Source of the DNA: Flavobacterium sp. CFS9
Lineage (GTDB): Bacteria; Bacteroidota; Bacteroidia; Flavobacteriales; Flavobacteriaceae
Length of the DNA stretch: 64,000 nt
Reading direction: 5' to 3'
Assembly: GCF_041154745.1 (NCBI RefSeq)
Contig: NZ_AP031573.1
Location: forward strand, 1,116,001 to 1,180,000
The translations under genes and the position numbers were made by a program. The notes beneath the pieces were generated by a model that was not told the DNA's origin, did not search any database, and was given only the letters and a program-made list of their open reading frames with translations. Positions 8,587 to 17,864 of the stretch are shown here, piece by piece. Position 1 is the stretch's first letter. The number at the start of each line of letters is the position of its first letter.

Positions 8587-9689
8587 GATATATTACCAAG
8601 TTTAGCTAAATCTTCGTATCCTTCAATCTGCGATTTTGTATAAGTAAACATATCAACATTATTCTTATAAAACTGATAATACCAATCGCTTGTATATTCA
8701 ATCAAAGTATTATAATCCAATGTTGGTTTCCACTGAAAATGAAATAAGGCTTTATCACAGTTTAATTTTAATAACCCTGCTTCATAAAATTTGATATCTC
8801 CTGTTACTTGATAAGCATCTTTAGAATTTTCGAAATGCCAACGTACACTCATATCTTCTAATATTTCCTGTACGGTATGATTATATTCCGGTTTTGGTCC
8901 AAAATTAAAACTTTCACCATTTAGAGAATGATCTTTATACAAACGTTCTCCTAATTGTAAGTATCCGCTAAGAGGTTCTAAAACGTGTTGCCAAGGTCTA
9001 GTTGCTTTAGGGCTTCTAATCTCTACTACTTTACCTTCGCTCCAAGATCTCATACAATCTGGTATAATTCTGTCTAATGCCCAATCTCCACCTCCTATTA
9101 CATTTCCAGCACGAGCTGAAGCTATCTGTACTTGCCCATCTTCTTTTTTGAAAAACGAATGATAATAAGATTTAAAAATCAATTCTGCTGCCCCCTTACT
9201 TCCACTGTAGATATCTTTACCTCCAACAGCATCAGTTTCTTTATAGCCATAAATCCATTCTACGTTATCGTAACATTTATCGCTTGTAATTATTATTGCT
9301 GTACAAGGTTTATCATATGCTCGCAAAACTTCAAGAACATTTGTAGTTCCCATTACATTAGTAGAAATTGTATCAACTGGCTCTGCATACGATAATGAAA
9401 CTATGGGCTGTGCTGCTAAATGAAATACAAAATCAGGTTTTACATCATTTATAATTTTTTTCATTGCATCCAAATCTCTAACATCAGCAAAAAAATGATT
9501 CATTTTATCCGTTAGCCCTAATTCAGCGAACATAGAAGGCTTTGTAGGAATTTCATTTGAAACACCATAAACATCAGCCCCTAAAGAAATTAACCAAGTA
9601 CATAACCATGATCCTTTAAAACCTGTGTTACCTGTAACTAAAATTTTTTTGTTACGATAAACATCTCCAAAGATTATTTTTTCTCCCAT
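8574..9689 (-). CDS. rfbG: CDP-glucose 4,6-dehydratase
   Basis: SDR-family dehydratase converting CDP-D-glucose to CDP-4-keto-6-deoxy-D-glucose in the cytosol. The Rossmann motif TGNTGFKGSWL, DVRDLDAM, ITSDKCYDN and the active site YSGSKGAAE identify the RfbG family. ATG at 9687-9689 gives 371 residues (MGEKIIFGDV). The open frame can be extended three codons to a GTG at 9698, which I consider less likely. The start lies inside the 3-prime end of rfbF, so the two enzymes of consecutive steps are tightly coupled. Confidence 0.94.
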   Translation of the reverse strand: MGEKIIFGDVYRNKKILVTGNTGFKGSWLCTWLISLGADVYGVSNEIPTKPSMFAELGLTDKMNHFFADVRDLDAMKKIINDVKPDFVFHLAAQPIVSLSYAEPVDTISTNVMGTTNVLEVLRAYDKPCTAIIITSDKCYDNVEWIYGYKETDAVGGKDIYSGSKGAAELIFKSYYHSFFKKEDGQVQIASARAGNVIGGGDWALDRIIPDCMRSWSEGKVVEIRSPKATRPWQHVLEPLSGYLQLGERLYKDHSLNGESFNFGPKPEYNHTVQEILEDMSVRWHFENSKDAYQVTGDIKFYEAGLLKLNCDKALFHFQWKPTLDYNTLIEYTSDWYYQFYKNNVDMFTYTKSQIEGYEDLAKLGNISWTK

Positions 9690-10471
9690 TTTACCCACGG
9701 TGCCTTACCGTTATTATAAAGTTCATTTAATAAAGTATATTCTCTTGAAGTATCCATCGGTTGCCAAAATCCGTCATGCTCAAAAACTTTTAATTCACCT
9801 AATTCTACAAGCTTTTTCATTGGCTCTTGCTCTAAAACTAAGTCTTCTGAATCACTTAGGATATCTAAAAACTCTCTGTTACATATGAAATATCCACCAT
9901 TAATTCTACCACCACTTGCCTGAGGTTTTTCGTTAAACCCTGTTATTGTTGATCCATCGTCTCCAATACCAAGTTCACCAAATCTTCCAGGTGGCCTAAC
10001 ACCAGTTAATGTTACCATTTTACCATGTGATTTATGAAAGGCTACCAGAGCATTAATATCAATATCTCCAACTCCATCCCCATATGTTAACATAAAATAA
10101 GGATCATCGCCAATATACTTTTTAATGCGACGTACTCTAGCTCCTGTCATTGCTTTAATACCTGTTTCTGCCAGAGTTATTTCCCAACCATCTTCATCAT
10201 GGCTTGTTTCAGAAATTATTTGTTCTGATTTTTTTCCTAATTTTATTGTTATATCTGAACTTCTAACTTCATAATTCAAGAAAAAATCTTTAATAACTTC
10301 ACTTTTGTATCCCATGCATAAAACAAAGTCATTGTAACCATAATGAGCATACGTTTTCATAATATGCCAGATTATAGGTTTTCCCCCAATTGGTATCATA
10401 GGCTTAGGTATGTCATCAGCGACATCTCGAATTCTTGTTCCGTATCCTCCACAGAGTATTACTGCTTTCAT
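9674..10471 (-). CDS. rfbF: Glucose-1-phosphate cytidylyltransferase
   Basis: Nucleotidyltransferase of 265 residues making CDP-glucose from CTP and glucose-1-phosphate, the first step towards CDP-6-deoxyhexoses. The N-terminus MKAVILCGGYGTRIRDVADD with the following KPMIPIGGKPIIWHIM is diagnostic for RfbF. YGDGVGDIDI provides the metal-binding aspartates and WQPMDTSREY closes the C-terminal part. It precedes rfbG with a 16-base overlap. No RfbH-type dehydrase occurs in the window, so the product is more likely a 6-deoxyhexose than a 3,6-dideoxyhexose. Confidence 0.95.
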   Translation of the reverse strand: MKAVILCGGYGTRIRDVADDIPKPMIPIGGKPIIWHIMKTYAHYGYNDFVLCMGYKSEVIKDFFLNYEVRSSDITIKLGKKSEQIISETSHDEDGWEITLAETGIKAMTGARVRRIKKYIGDDPYFMLTYGDGVGDIDINALVAFHKSHGKMVTLTGVRPPGRFGELGIGDDGSTITGFNEKPQASGGRINGGYFICNREFLDILSDSEDLVLEQEPMKKLVELGELKVFEHDGFWQPMDTSREYTLLNELYNNGKAPWVKWEKK

Positions 10472-10526
10472 AGTATCTCTTTTATTTTATAGATAATTTA
10501 TTAATATTAACTTTTAGTTTAAATAA

Positions 10527-11459
10527 TCATAATTGTAATCTTTCCCAGATAATTGTTTTTTCTATGGTTTGGTTAAAATCTGAAGCTTCAAAACCAATCA
10601 GCGATTTCATAAATGATATGTCCAAACAAAAATCTTTAACATCTGTTAATTTTGAATCGAGATATTTTACTTCTAAATTCGGTAAATAAATCTTAATCGT
10701 ATTTAAAATATCATTTAACTTATGTGATTTTCCCGAACCAATATTTATTGTTTTATTAACGCATTTTTGTTGTAATAAATTAAAAATAATTTTTACCAAA
10801 TCATCAACAAATAGATAATCTTTTGATTGATTTCCATCACCCCAAACTTCAATAACCTGACCTCTCAAGGCTCGTCGGATCGCTATATTAATAATTCCTT
10901 GTTTTTCTGAGGTATGGAACTTCCCAAAGGGATTAGAAACTCTCAATATTAAGTAATTAATCCCATATTGTTTTTCGTACAATCGGAGATAATTTTCAAT
11001 TGTTAATTTTACCACTCCATAAGAACTCAAAGGATAGCAAATTTCATTTTCAGAAATTAACTCCAAATTTTTCTCCCCATAAACAGCACCTCCAGAAGAT
11101 AGATATACAATATTTTTACAATCAAAATCTTTCATCACATCTAACAATCCTATCGTCGCAATCAAATTACCATTAATATCTCCTATTATATTACTTCCTG
11201 ATGATAATGGAGTTGTTGAAGTTGCACAATGAAAAACTTTTGTGAAATTCCATTTAGAAAACAAACTAATCAATCTATTTTTATCAGCATAATCACCTGT
11301 CACATATTCTACCCTGTCTTCAGAATTATTTTGATAACTTCGTGATAAGACAACAATTTTATAATCTAAAAACTGTTTATTTTTTAAAATATAATCTACT
11401 ATATTTTTTCCTATAAATCCAGTGCCCCCAAGTAGTAGAATAGTTTCTTTAAATTGCAT
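10527..11459 (-). CDS. NAD-dependent epimerase/dehydratase family protein
   Basis: Extended SDR of 310 residues with LLLGGTGFIGKN (about 9-20), serine region YLSSGGAVYG and active-site YGVVKLTIE (YxxxK intact). The segment WGDGNQSKDYLFVDDL is the usual substrate-side motif of UDP/dTDP-hexose 4-epimerases and reductases. It sits between a GT4 gene (10-base overlap) and rfbF. It is a second candidate, besides the 7187-8149 protein, for the C4 reductase or epimerase of the CDP-sugar branch. Substrate not determinable here. Confidence 0.8.
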   Translation of the reverse strand: MQFKETILLLGGTGFIGKNIVDYILKNKQFLDYKIVVLSRSYQNNSEDRVEYVTGDYADKNRLISLFSKWNFTKVFHCATSTTPLSSGSNIIGDINGNLIATIGLLDVMKDFDCKNIVYLSSGGAVYGEKNLELISENEICYPLSSYGVVKLTIENYLRLYEKQYGINYLILRVSNPFGKFHTSEKQGIINIAIRRALRGQVIEVWGDGNQSKDYLFVDDLVKIIFNLLQQKCVNKTINIGSGKSHKLNDILNTIKIYLPNLEVKYLDSKLTDVKDFCLDISFMKSLIGFEASDFNQTIEKTIIWERLQL

Positions 11460-12693
11460 ATAGTCGCTTATAAATTTTATTCAACACAATCCCATAAGTT
11501 TCTGGGCTATAGTCAACATATGTTTCTTTTGCATTAATCCCCATTTGATTTCTCAATTCTTTATCATTATACAAACGAAGAATTTCGATACCTAAATTGT
11601 GTGCAAAGGTTTCTATTTCATTTTTTATCAAGATACCATTAAAATTAGATTTTATAACTTGAGAAATACCGGCAAAATCTGTAGAAATAATTGCTTTTCC
11701 ATATCCCAAAGCTGACAATATTACTAATGGCATATCCTCATCTTTTATTGAAGGTAATACAAATAAATCACTGGCCATAATAAAATCTTCGCTATTAGTG
11801 CGATAACCTAACAAAAAGATATTTGATGTTAATCCTAAATCATTAATATAATTCCTTAAAAACTCTTCATCTTCTCCATTTCCTATAAAAGCACAAAAGA
11901 CTTTTTCTTTTGAAAGTAATTTTTTATCAAATAATTCTTTCAATGCTTCTACTAAATATTTTTGACCTTTTCTTTCAGATAAAAATGCAACCTCAACAAT
12001 CAAGAAACTATCTTGAGGAATTTTAATTAATTCAAAAATTTCTGCTTTGTTCAATTTTGCATTTGGTAACGGTACACAATTATTTACTACCAATATTTTA
12101 TCCGAATCAAAATTTCTTTTTTCAATTAATTGTTGTTTGGCTTTATATGATGCGTTTATAAAAAAAACAACATTTTTATTTATAAACGCATCATAGATCT
12201 TTTCTAAAAAAGTTTTACGCTTTCTTGCCTGATTATTAACCTGATAAATAACTTTTGTTCGAACTGTCAAATAATTAGCAACAACCATAATATTACAGCT
12301 TTTTGCAGCAGGATATCCTCCATTATTAACGTGAATAATTTCAGGCTTTACTTTTAATAGAAAATGCATTAATCTAATCAAATTCCATATAAAATAGAGT
12401 CCTACTTTTTCGATTAAATAAAATGGTATTTTAATTAGTTTTCGTACAAAGCCATTTTTAACAACATCATTTATCTTAAGAAATAAAGTTTCATTAGAAA
12501 GTAAAAATAGAGGATAATTATATTTGCGATCTAAAATATTTTCATTTCGAAGTCCTTCCTCATAATCTTTATGTTTTCTATAAGCAAATAATAATGTATT
12601 ATTTTTATTCAAAAAATCATTTTTCAATAAGAATATCATTAATCGTTCACTTCCACCATAAACGTAACAATCACTAAAAATTAATATTTTCAT
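11449..12693 (-). CDS. Family 4 glycosyltransferase with altered EX7E motif
   Basis: GT-B glycosyltransferase of 414 residues. The N-terminal GGSERL loop (about 13-18), VAFLSERKGQ, IGNGEDEEF and LLGYRTN are typical of GT4. The usual EX7E donor motif reads DEDMPLVILSALGYGKA: the first acidic residue is kept but the second glutamate is replaced by serine. Similar replacements occur in some active family members, so a loss of activity should not be assumed. The gene overlaps wzx upstream by 4 bases and the SDR downstream by 10-11 bases. Confidence 0.85.
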   Translation of the reverse strand: MKILIFSDCYVYGGSERLMIFLLKNDFLNKNNTLLFAYRKHKDYEEGLRNENILDRKYNYPLFLLSNETLFLKINDVVKNGFVRKLIKIPFYLIEKVGLYFIWNLIRLMHFLLKVKPEIIHVNNGGYPAAKSCNIMVVANYLTVRTKVIYQVNNQARKRKTFLEKIYDAFINKNVVFFINASYKAKQQLIEKRNFDSDKILVVNNCVPLPNAKLNKAEIFELIKIPQDSFLIVEVAFLSERKGQKYLVEALKELFDKKLLSKEKVFCAFIGNGEDEEFLRNYINDLGLTSNIFLLGYRTNSEDFIMASDLFVLPSIKDEDMPLVILSALGYGKAIISTDFAGISQVIKSNFNGILIKNEIETFAHNLGIEILRLYNDKELRNQMGINAKETYVDYSPETYGIVLNKIYKRLYAI

Positions 12694-14225
12694 AGTTTAC
12701 CTTCCCAACCAATAGTTTTAAATATTTGCATTCTAAAATTTCGGGAACTAAAGAATTGAATTATAAATGCCATTATAATCAAACATCCCATAACTAAAGC
12801 CACGATTAATAAATTCATTTTTGATTTTTCGTGTGGCAAATAACTTCTAATAAAAAAAGCAGTCATAATTAAAATTAAAACCGGTAAAAACATTGGAACA
12901 AAAATTTTCTTAATTGCTGTAAGTAAATCTAATTCCAAGTAGATGATCATTAACCTTAACAAAAATAAAGCTGATACCAAAAAAGCAACCAATTTAAAAA
13001 TTGCAAATGATTTAACTCCTAAAAAATTAACTGTAAAAACAATGCCAGTCCAAAAAACAAAAGGAAGTAACGCATTTACAAAATACAATACTTTTTGCTT
13101 TTCTTTGGCAATTAACATTGAATTAGTCGGATATGTCACAAATGCAAATATGTTGCATAATACTAAGCATTGTACGACTTCTATTGATTGTAAATAATCA
13201 TTCCCAACCCAGGTAAGCACAATAGAACTTGATAAAATTGCTATTACAAGTATCGGAAAAACAACAACTGGGGCTAAAATTGATACAATTTGGAGGTAAA
13301 AAGATTTTAATGCATTTTCATCACCAATACCGACAAAATGATTAAAACGCACATTAAAAGGAGAAAAAAGAATTCCTAATATACTTCTAAAAAATGATAA
13401 AACAGTTAATCCTATTGCATAAATTGCTACTTGATTAGCTCCTAAAATTTTACCAATTGCAACAGAGTCAAGCTCATAATACAATATCCATGATATGGTT
13501 ATAAACAAACTGGCAAAAGCTAAACCTTTTGTTTTTTTAAAAATTTCTTTGCTAAAACGTATCGAATAAAATAAAAACTTAAAATTATAATTGTATTTTT
13601 TTTTAGCAATATACAATGCGATTACTGTGATTACGAAATTGACAACCTGCGTAAATAAAAAATATCCAACAATATCATAATTGCCCTTTTTAAAAAACCA
13701 TAAAACGGAAATAATTTTTATTATACTTCCTAAAATATTTGTTCGCTGAACAATAAAATCCTCCATCCGAATACCAAAAATCATTTGTAATAGACGTTGA
13801 AGTAAAGTTGTAGGTGTAAAAATTGCTAATATTAATAGCAATAAAGATGCTATCTTATGTTGCGTAGCAGTATTAATTCCTTTTACTAAAATCTCTGGTT
13901 GTTGACTGAGTATAAAAAATCCAACTGAAAATAAACCTAAAAAAATAAGTAAAATAAAAATAGAAAAACCAATAACTTTAATTTCATTAGCTTCATCTCC
14001 TTTAGCAAAATATTCTGCTGCATATTTTTGTCCGGCTCCCATAAATCCTAAATCTGCATAAGCAAGAAATATCGAAAAAGAGATACAAACGGAATAAATA
14101 CCATAAATTGTAGGCTCAGACGTTAAATATGGAACAACAATAAACATCGACAGAAAATTTAAAACAAGTGAAACTCCCTGCCAAAAATAAATTTTAATGT
14201 AATTTTTTGTATAAGTATTTTGCAC
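12690..14225 (-). CDS. wzx: Wzx-type polysaccharide flippase
   Basis: Polytopic membrane protein of 511 residues with about twelve to fourteen hydrophobic segments, of the MATE-like PST/Wzx family. The N-terminus YTKNYIKIYFWQGVSLVLNF with the following FIVVPYLT and the internal YAIGLTVLSFFRSILG are typical. It moves undecaprenyl-diphosphate-linked repeats from the cytoplasmic to the periplasmic face. It is the only flippase seen in the locus. Its start is four bases after the end of the neighbouring GT-B gene, within one continuous transcription unit. Confidence 0.88.
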   Translation of the reverse strand: MQNTYTKNYIKIYFWQGVSLVLNFLSMFIVVPYLTSEPTIYGIYSVCISFSIFLAYADLGFMGAGQKYAAEYFAKGDEANEIKVIGFSIFILLIFLGLFSVGFFILSQQPEILVKGINTATQHKIASLLLLILAIFTPTTLLQRLLQMIFGIRMEDFIVQRTNILGSIIKIISVLWFFKKGNYDIVGYFLFTQVVNFVITVIALYIAKKKYNYNFKFLFYSIRFSKEIFKKTKGLAFASLFITISWILYYELDSVAIGKILGANQVAIYAIGLTVLSFFRSILGILFSPFNVRFNHFVGIGDENALKSFYLQIVSILAPVVVFPILVIAILSSSIVLTWVGNDYLQSIEVVQCLVLCNIFAFVTYPTNSMLIAKEKQKVLYFVNALLPFVFWTGIVFTVNFLGVKSFAIFKLVAFLVSALFLLRLMIIYLELDLLTAIKKIFVPMFLPVLILIMTAFFIRSYLPHEKSKMNLLIVALVMGCLIIMAFIIQFFSSRNFRMQIFKTIGWEGKL

Positions 14226-14229
14226 GTTT

Positions 14230-15528
14230 CTATTTTGTTTTTGTCTTTAATAAGTTTAGAACAGCATCCGTTTTAAATTCTTTACTGATGTAGTCATTCA
14301 AAATAGTTAAATCTACAAATACTTTTTTTGTTAATATTTCTTCTAGTTCTTCTTCTGATCTTGCTACAGGAACTTTCTTTTCACTTCTGTCAAATGGTGC
14401 GACTGGATAAAATCCATCAATTAAAGTATCCTCAATTAGTGGCTCATATACTACATAATTAACCCCTTCAATTAATGCTTCTAAAAAAGTAGTCGAGGTT
14501 CCGCCAATTACTAAACTTGAATTAGTTAATGATGTCTTTAAATCATCCGTATCAAAAACAAAAAAATCTTTTTCGATATATTTATGATACCAATCAATAT
14601 TTTCACTCGGATGTGGTCTTAATCGTACTTTCTTCACGCCCAATTTCTCTAAGACTTTTTTAATTGATAACAGATAATAAATAAGATTACTACGATCTCC
14701 CACTATCAAACTATCACTAAACTGAGATCCGTTAAGCGATTTAGTAATAATAAGTATATTATCCAGTTCAAATCTTAAATTTTGGTCTAATGACAGACTG
14801 CTATATTTAGGATGTCCGTTTACAATAATTTTATCTGGATTTAGTCCTGCTTTTACAAAATTTTTTTTTATACTTTCTCCCCAGACTACTAAATAATCTG
14901 TTCTATTATAATCAATATCATTATAAATACCTGGTAGTCCATGTATGAAGTTAAAGGTTGGAAGATTTAATTCTTTAAAGACGTCTATTGCCATTTTTTC
15001 AAAGAATCCAATATCTTGTGGCAAAAAAAGCGCTTTAATATTATGCCTAACAACATATTCTTTAAAATCAAACTTATATCTTTTTGCTAATGAAATAAAA
15101 TCTGGTTTTAGCAAATCTTTAAAATCACCTGCCAACTTATGATTTAACTCAAAAGTTTGCTTAAAAAATGAATATTCAAAATACTTTTGATTTTTACCAA
15201 ATATCCAAGGTGGAGTAATAAGTAAATATTCATTTAGTTCTGAATTATTATTTAAATTAAAATATGCTGAAGATAAGATAACATCAATGTCTGTTTTCTT
15301 TTTAAAACAGGAAAATAAAAATGCATATATCTTGATTCCAAAATTGAATAACTTATCTTTTATTCTTTTTTTTAAATCTCTTTCATATTCATTTGGACTT
15401 TTAAACTGTGCCCCATATGAATATATCCTGTTATTTAGATTAAAGTGCAAATAATCAAAAAAGAGTTGATCATTCGCTTTTTCTTTATGTTCTTCATTCA
15501 AAAAATTCAACAATAAATTTCTTTTCAT
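14230..15528 (-). CDS. GT-B type transferase with HP motif, candidate nonulosonate or glycerophosphate transferase
   Basis: A 432-residue soluble protein whose C-terminal half looks like a nucleotide-sugar binding GT-B domain. Visible landmarks are FIHGLPG (about 195-201), VWGESIKKNF, NGHPKYSS (about 238-245), RLRPHPSEN (about 302-310) and GGTSTTFLEA (about 342-351). A histidine-proline motif followed by a serine/threonine-rich glycine motif also occurs in bacterial sialyltransferases, KpsC/KpsS Kdo transferases and CDP-glycerol transferases. Given the pseI cassette directly upstream, transfer of a CMP-nonulosonate is a reasonable inference. I cannot place it in a named GT family with certainty. 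Confidence 0.6.
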   Translation of the reverse strand: MKRNLLLNFLNEEHKEKANDQLFFDYLHFNLNNRIYSYGAQFKSPNEYERDLKKRIKDKLFNFGIKIYAFLFSCFKKKTDIDVILSSAYFNLNNNSELNEYLLITPPWIFGKNQKYFEYSFFKQTFELNHKLAGDFKDLLKPDFISLAKRYKFDFKEYVVRHNIKALFLPQDIGFFEKMAIDVFKELNLPTFNFIHGLPGIYNDIDYNRTDYLVVWGESIKKNFVKAGLNPDKIIVNGHPKYSSLSLDQNLRFELDNILIITKSLNGSQFSDSLIVGDRSNLIYYLLSIKKVLEKLGVKKVRLRPHPSENIDWYHKYIEKDFFVFDTDDLKTSLTNSSLVIGGTSTTFLEALIEGVNYVVYEPLIEDTLIDGFYPVAPFDRSEKKVPVARSEEELEEILTKKVFVDLTILNDYISKEFKTDAVLNLLKTKTK

Positions 15529-15532
15529 TGAT

Positions 15533-16093
15533 CTATCTATCTTTAATTTTTTTTGCAGGTACTCCTATCATTATTGAATTATCCTGCACATCTTTTGTAA
15601 CGACACTTCCCGCTGCAATAACAGATCCATTTGCAATTTTTACTCCTGGCAAAATCACACAATTTGCTCCAATCCAAACATCATCACCAATAAAAACATC
15701 TGTTCTGGTTTCATCCCAGCCTTGTCCATTAATATTTTCACCTTTTTTAATATTATGATTTGATGCAACAATTGTTACAAATTGCGAAATCAGGCAATTA
15801 TTTCCAATTGTTATTTCTCCTCCCGCAGCCCTAATATTGTTAAACTCTCCAATTGAAGTATTTTTACCTATTTTCAGTAGTCCCTTTTTACTAGAATGCC
15901 CAGAATTAATGGCATAAATAACAGTGAATGCTCCAATTACAACATCATTTGAAATATTTAAATTCTCTTTATTGTAATACAATTTAACTGTATTATCGAT
16001 TATTATATTCTTTTTGCTTAAGGCTCTATACTTAAAAATAAAAAATAAAATTTTATGATAAATTGATCCCAAAATATTTTTAATAACCTTCAT
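15533..16093 (-). CDS. Left-handed beta-helix (hexapeptide) O- or N-acetyltransferase
   Basis: Acyltransferase of 186 residues in the CatB/LacA/WbbJ class. From about residue 40 on it is made of hexapeptide turns; IGNNCLISQFVTIVASNHN carries the probable catalytic histidine, and IGDDVWIGANCVILPGVKI followed by VIAAGSVVTKDV is the classical coil of the family, ending in GVPAKKIK. Acetyl-CoA is the expected donor. It lies next to pseI, so the acceptor may be the nonulosonate or another sugar of the repeat. Confidence 0.85.
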   Translation of the reverse strand: MKVIKNILGSIYHKILFFIFKYRALSKKNIIIDNTVKLYYNKENLNISNDVVIGAFTVIYAINSGHSSKKGLLKIGKNTSIGEFNNIRAAGGEITIGNNCLISQFVTIVASNHNIKKGENINGQGWDETRTDVFIGDDVWIGANCVILPGVKIANGSVIAAGSVVTKDVQDNSIMIGVPAKKIKDR

Positions 16094-16108
16094 AATTGGT
16101 TTAAATTC

Positions 16109-17146
16109 TTAATCTATATTCTTATTATTCAATCTTTCACCTTTTGTCAAATCTACATTAATTACTTTCCCCAAAATATCGTTAAAATACTTAGGATGTA
16201 AGCCAAAACCAGGTCTAATGGATCGAACATTTTCCTCTGTTATTACGTCTCCAACTTTCATATCTTCCACAACATATAACGATCTTGAAAAATCTTTTCC
16301 TTTTGCCTGTTTTTCTGTTAAAGTGTAATCTACTACACCTATAGCACTTTCAGCTTCTCGAACTGCTTTTACCATTTCTGTAAATTCTTCTTCGTTCATA
16401 GAAAATGAAGCATCTGGTCCACCAATTGCTCTGTCTAAAATAAAATGTTTTTCTATAATTTTTGCACCAAAACAGGTTGCAACAATAGGAACTGTAACTC
16501 CCATAGTATGGTCAGATAATCCGCTTATAACTCCATATCTTTCAGATAAATCTTTTACCATACACATATTTGCCTCATTTATTGGAGCTGGATAACTTGA
16601 CGTACATTTTAACAATGCCAAATCATTATTCCCCATTCTTCGACATGCCTCTAAAGCTAATTCGATATCCTCTTGCTCAGCAATACCTGTAGAAAGAATA
16701 ATAGGTTTTCCTTTCGAAGCAACATACTCAATCAAAGGTATATCTGTAATTTCAAATGAAGCAATTTTATATGCGGGAACGTTCAACTCTTCAAGAAAAT
16801 CAACAGCCGTTTTATCAAATGGCGAAGAAAAACAAATCAATCCTTGTTTTTCGGCTTCAAGAAACAATTCTTTATGCCATTCCCATGGAGTATATGCCTC
16901 TTGGTAAAGTTTATGCAAATTTTGACCATCCCATATCGTACCTTTAATTATAAAATCATCTTTATCACAATCTATAGTCATTGTCTCAGCCGTATATGTT
17001 TGCAGCTTTATACAGTTCGCACCTGCACGCTTTGCTGCTCTAATAGTTTCTAATGCTGTTTCAAGACTACCATTATGATTTGCAGATAATTCAGCAATTA
17101 TAAAAACTGGTGATTCACTATTTATTTCTATATTTCCTAATTTCAT
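16109..17146 (-). CDS. pseI: Pseudaminic acid synthase
   Basis: NeuB-superfamily synthase of 345 residues condensing phosphoenolpyruvate with a 6-deoxy-diamino hexose to give a nonulosonic acid. N-terminal TIM barrel (FIIAELSANHNGS, KLQTYTAETMT, KIASFEITD, LKCTSSYPAP, GLSDHTMG, EKHFILDRA) and a C-terminal SAF/antifreeze-like domain (GDVITEENVRSIRPGFGLHP) are both complete. The insert IIKGTIWDGQNLHKLYQEA and YTPWEWH resembles Campylobacter PseI rather than sialic acid synthases, which favours pseudaminic-type stereochemistry. It closes the cassette that begins with pseB and pseC and follows the deacetylase gene by 7 bases. Confidence 0.92.
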   Translation of the reverse strand: MKLGNIEINSESPVFIIAELSANHNGSLETALETIRAAKRAGANCIKLQTYTAETMTIDCDKDDFIIKGTIWDGQNLHKLYQEAYTPWEWHKELFLEAEKQGLICFSSPFDKTAVDFLEELNVPAYKIASFEITDIPLIEYVASKGKPIILSTGIAEQEDIELALEACRRMGNNDLALLKCTSSYPAPINEANMCMVKDLSERYGVISGLSDHTMGVTVPIVATCFGAKIIEKHFILDRAIGGPDASFSMNEEEFTEMVKAVREAESAIGVVDYTLTEKQAKGKDFSRSLYVVEDMKVGDVITEENVRSIRPGFGLHPKYFNDILGKVINVDLTKGERLNNKNID

Positions 17147-17153
17147 TTTCTAA

Positions 17154-17864
17154 TTAATTTATTGATCTTACTAAACAAAAGGCTTCTGCGAAATTAGTCC
17201 CAATTGTAATTCCCCATCTTTGAGCTTGAATTTTCAATGCTTCTGGAGAACGAGGATGAGGATATTCTCGACGTTCAAATTCATAGCTTTCCATCCCCTT
17301 AATCTTTGCATTCAAATCACTTTCTGATACACTAAAAAATAAATTTGGCAAAAACTGACGTGGATCAGTTGGCGATCTCCACTCAGTACCAGAAGGAGTT
17401 TCAAAAGTTATAATAGTCTTAACTTTTTCGTCTTTCATTGGTCTACAAGCTGTAATTATAGACTCAAAAGTTCGCTGATGATCCACATTTACATCTCCTC
17501 CATGATGAGTAAAAATTACTTCTGGATTGAATTGTTTTTTCTCTTTTTCAACAGTCTTAATAATATCTAATAACGCTACTGAATCAAATCGATTATCAGG
17601 AAAATCATAAATACTAGTACTATGATAACCTATGGCCAATTGTGCTTTTTTTATATTATCTCTGTGAATTGCAAGTTCCCTTTCCCATGCTTTAATATCT
17701 CTACTATCCGCACGAGATGTTATTCCTTCTCCAAGAATAACGACATGAGTCTGTACATTATATTCATTTATTAATTTGTGAAATGTGGCACCCAATCCTA
17801 ATAATTCATCATCAGGATGGGCAACAACAATCATTATTTTTTTATTTCTTAAAAATTCTAACAT
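17154..17864 (-). CDS. PIG-L/LmbE family zinc-dependent N-deacetylase
   Basis: Deacetylase of 236 residues with the family's zinc motif AHPDDELLGLG (about 15-25) and the second metal-ligand segment HHGGDVNVDHQRT (about 119-131). PIG-L enzymes remove acetyl groups from N-acetylated amino sugars or related compounds. The gene overlaps the formyltransferase-like gene by 23 bases and precedes pseI by 7 bases, so the three are read together. The likely role is to strip an N-acetyl group from a pathway intermediate or product so that another acyl group can be put on; this is inference from context. Confidence 0.88.
   Translation of the reverse strand: MLEFLRNKKIMIVVAHPDDELLGLGATFHKLINEYNVQTHVVILGEGITSRADSRDIKAWERELAIHRDNIKKAQLAIGYHSTSIYDFPDNRFDSVALLDIIKTVEKEKKQFNPEVIFTHHGGDVNVDHQRTFESIITACRPMKDEKVKTIITFETPSGTEWRSPTDPRQFLPNLFFSVSESDLNAKIKGMESYEFERREYPHPRSPEALKIQAQRWGITIGTNFAEAFCLVRSIN

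Noticed and set aside
9132..9395. Plus-strand open frame of 87 codons inside rfbG
   Set aside because: Lies antisense within a clear rfbG coding sequence, with a composition like a back-translation of it.
16109..17146. Assignment of the synthase as sialic acid or legionaminic acid synthase
   Set aside because: The IIKGTIWDGQNLHKLY and YTPWEWH segments and the inverting PseB upstream favour the pseudaminic type.
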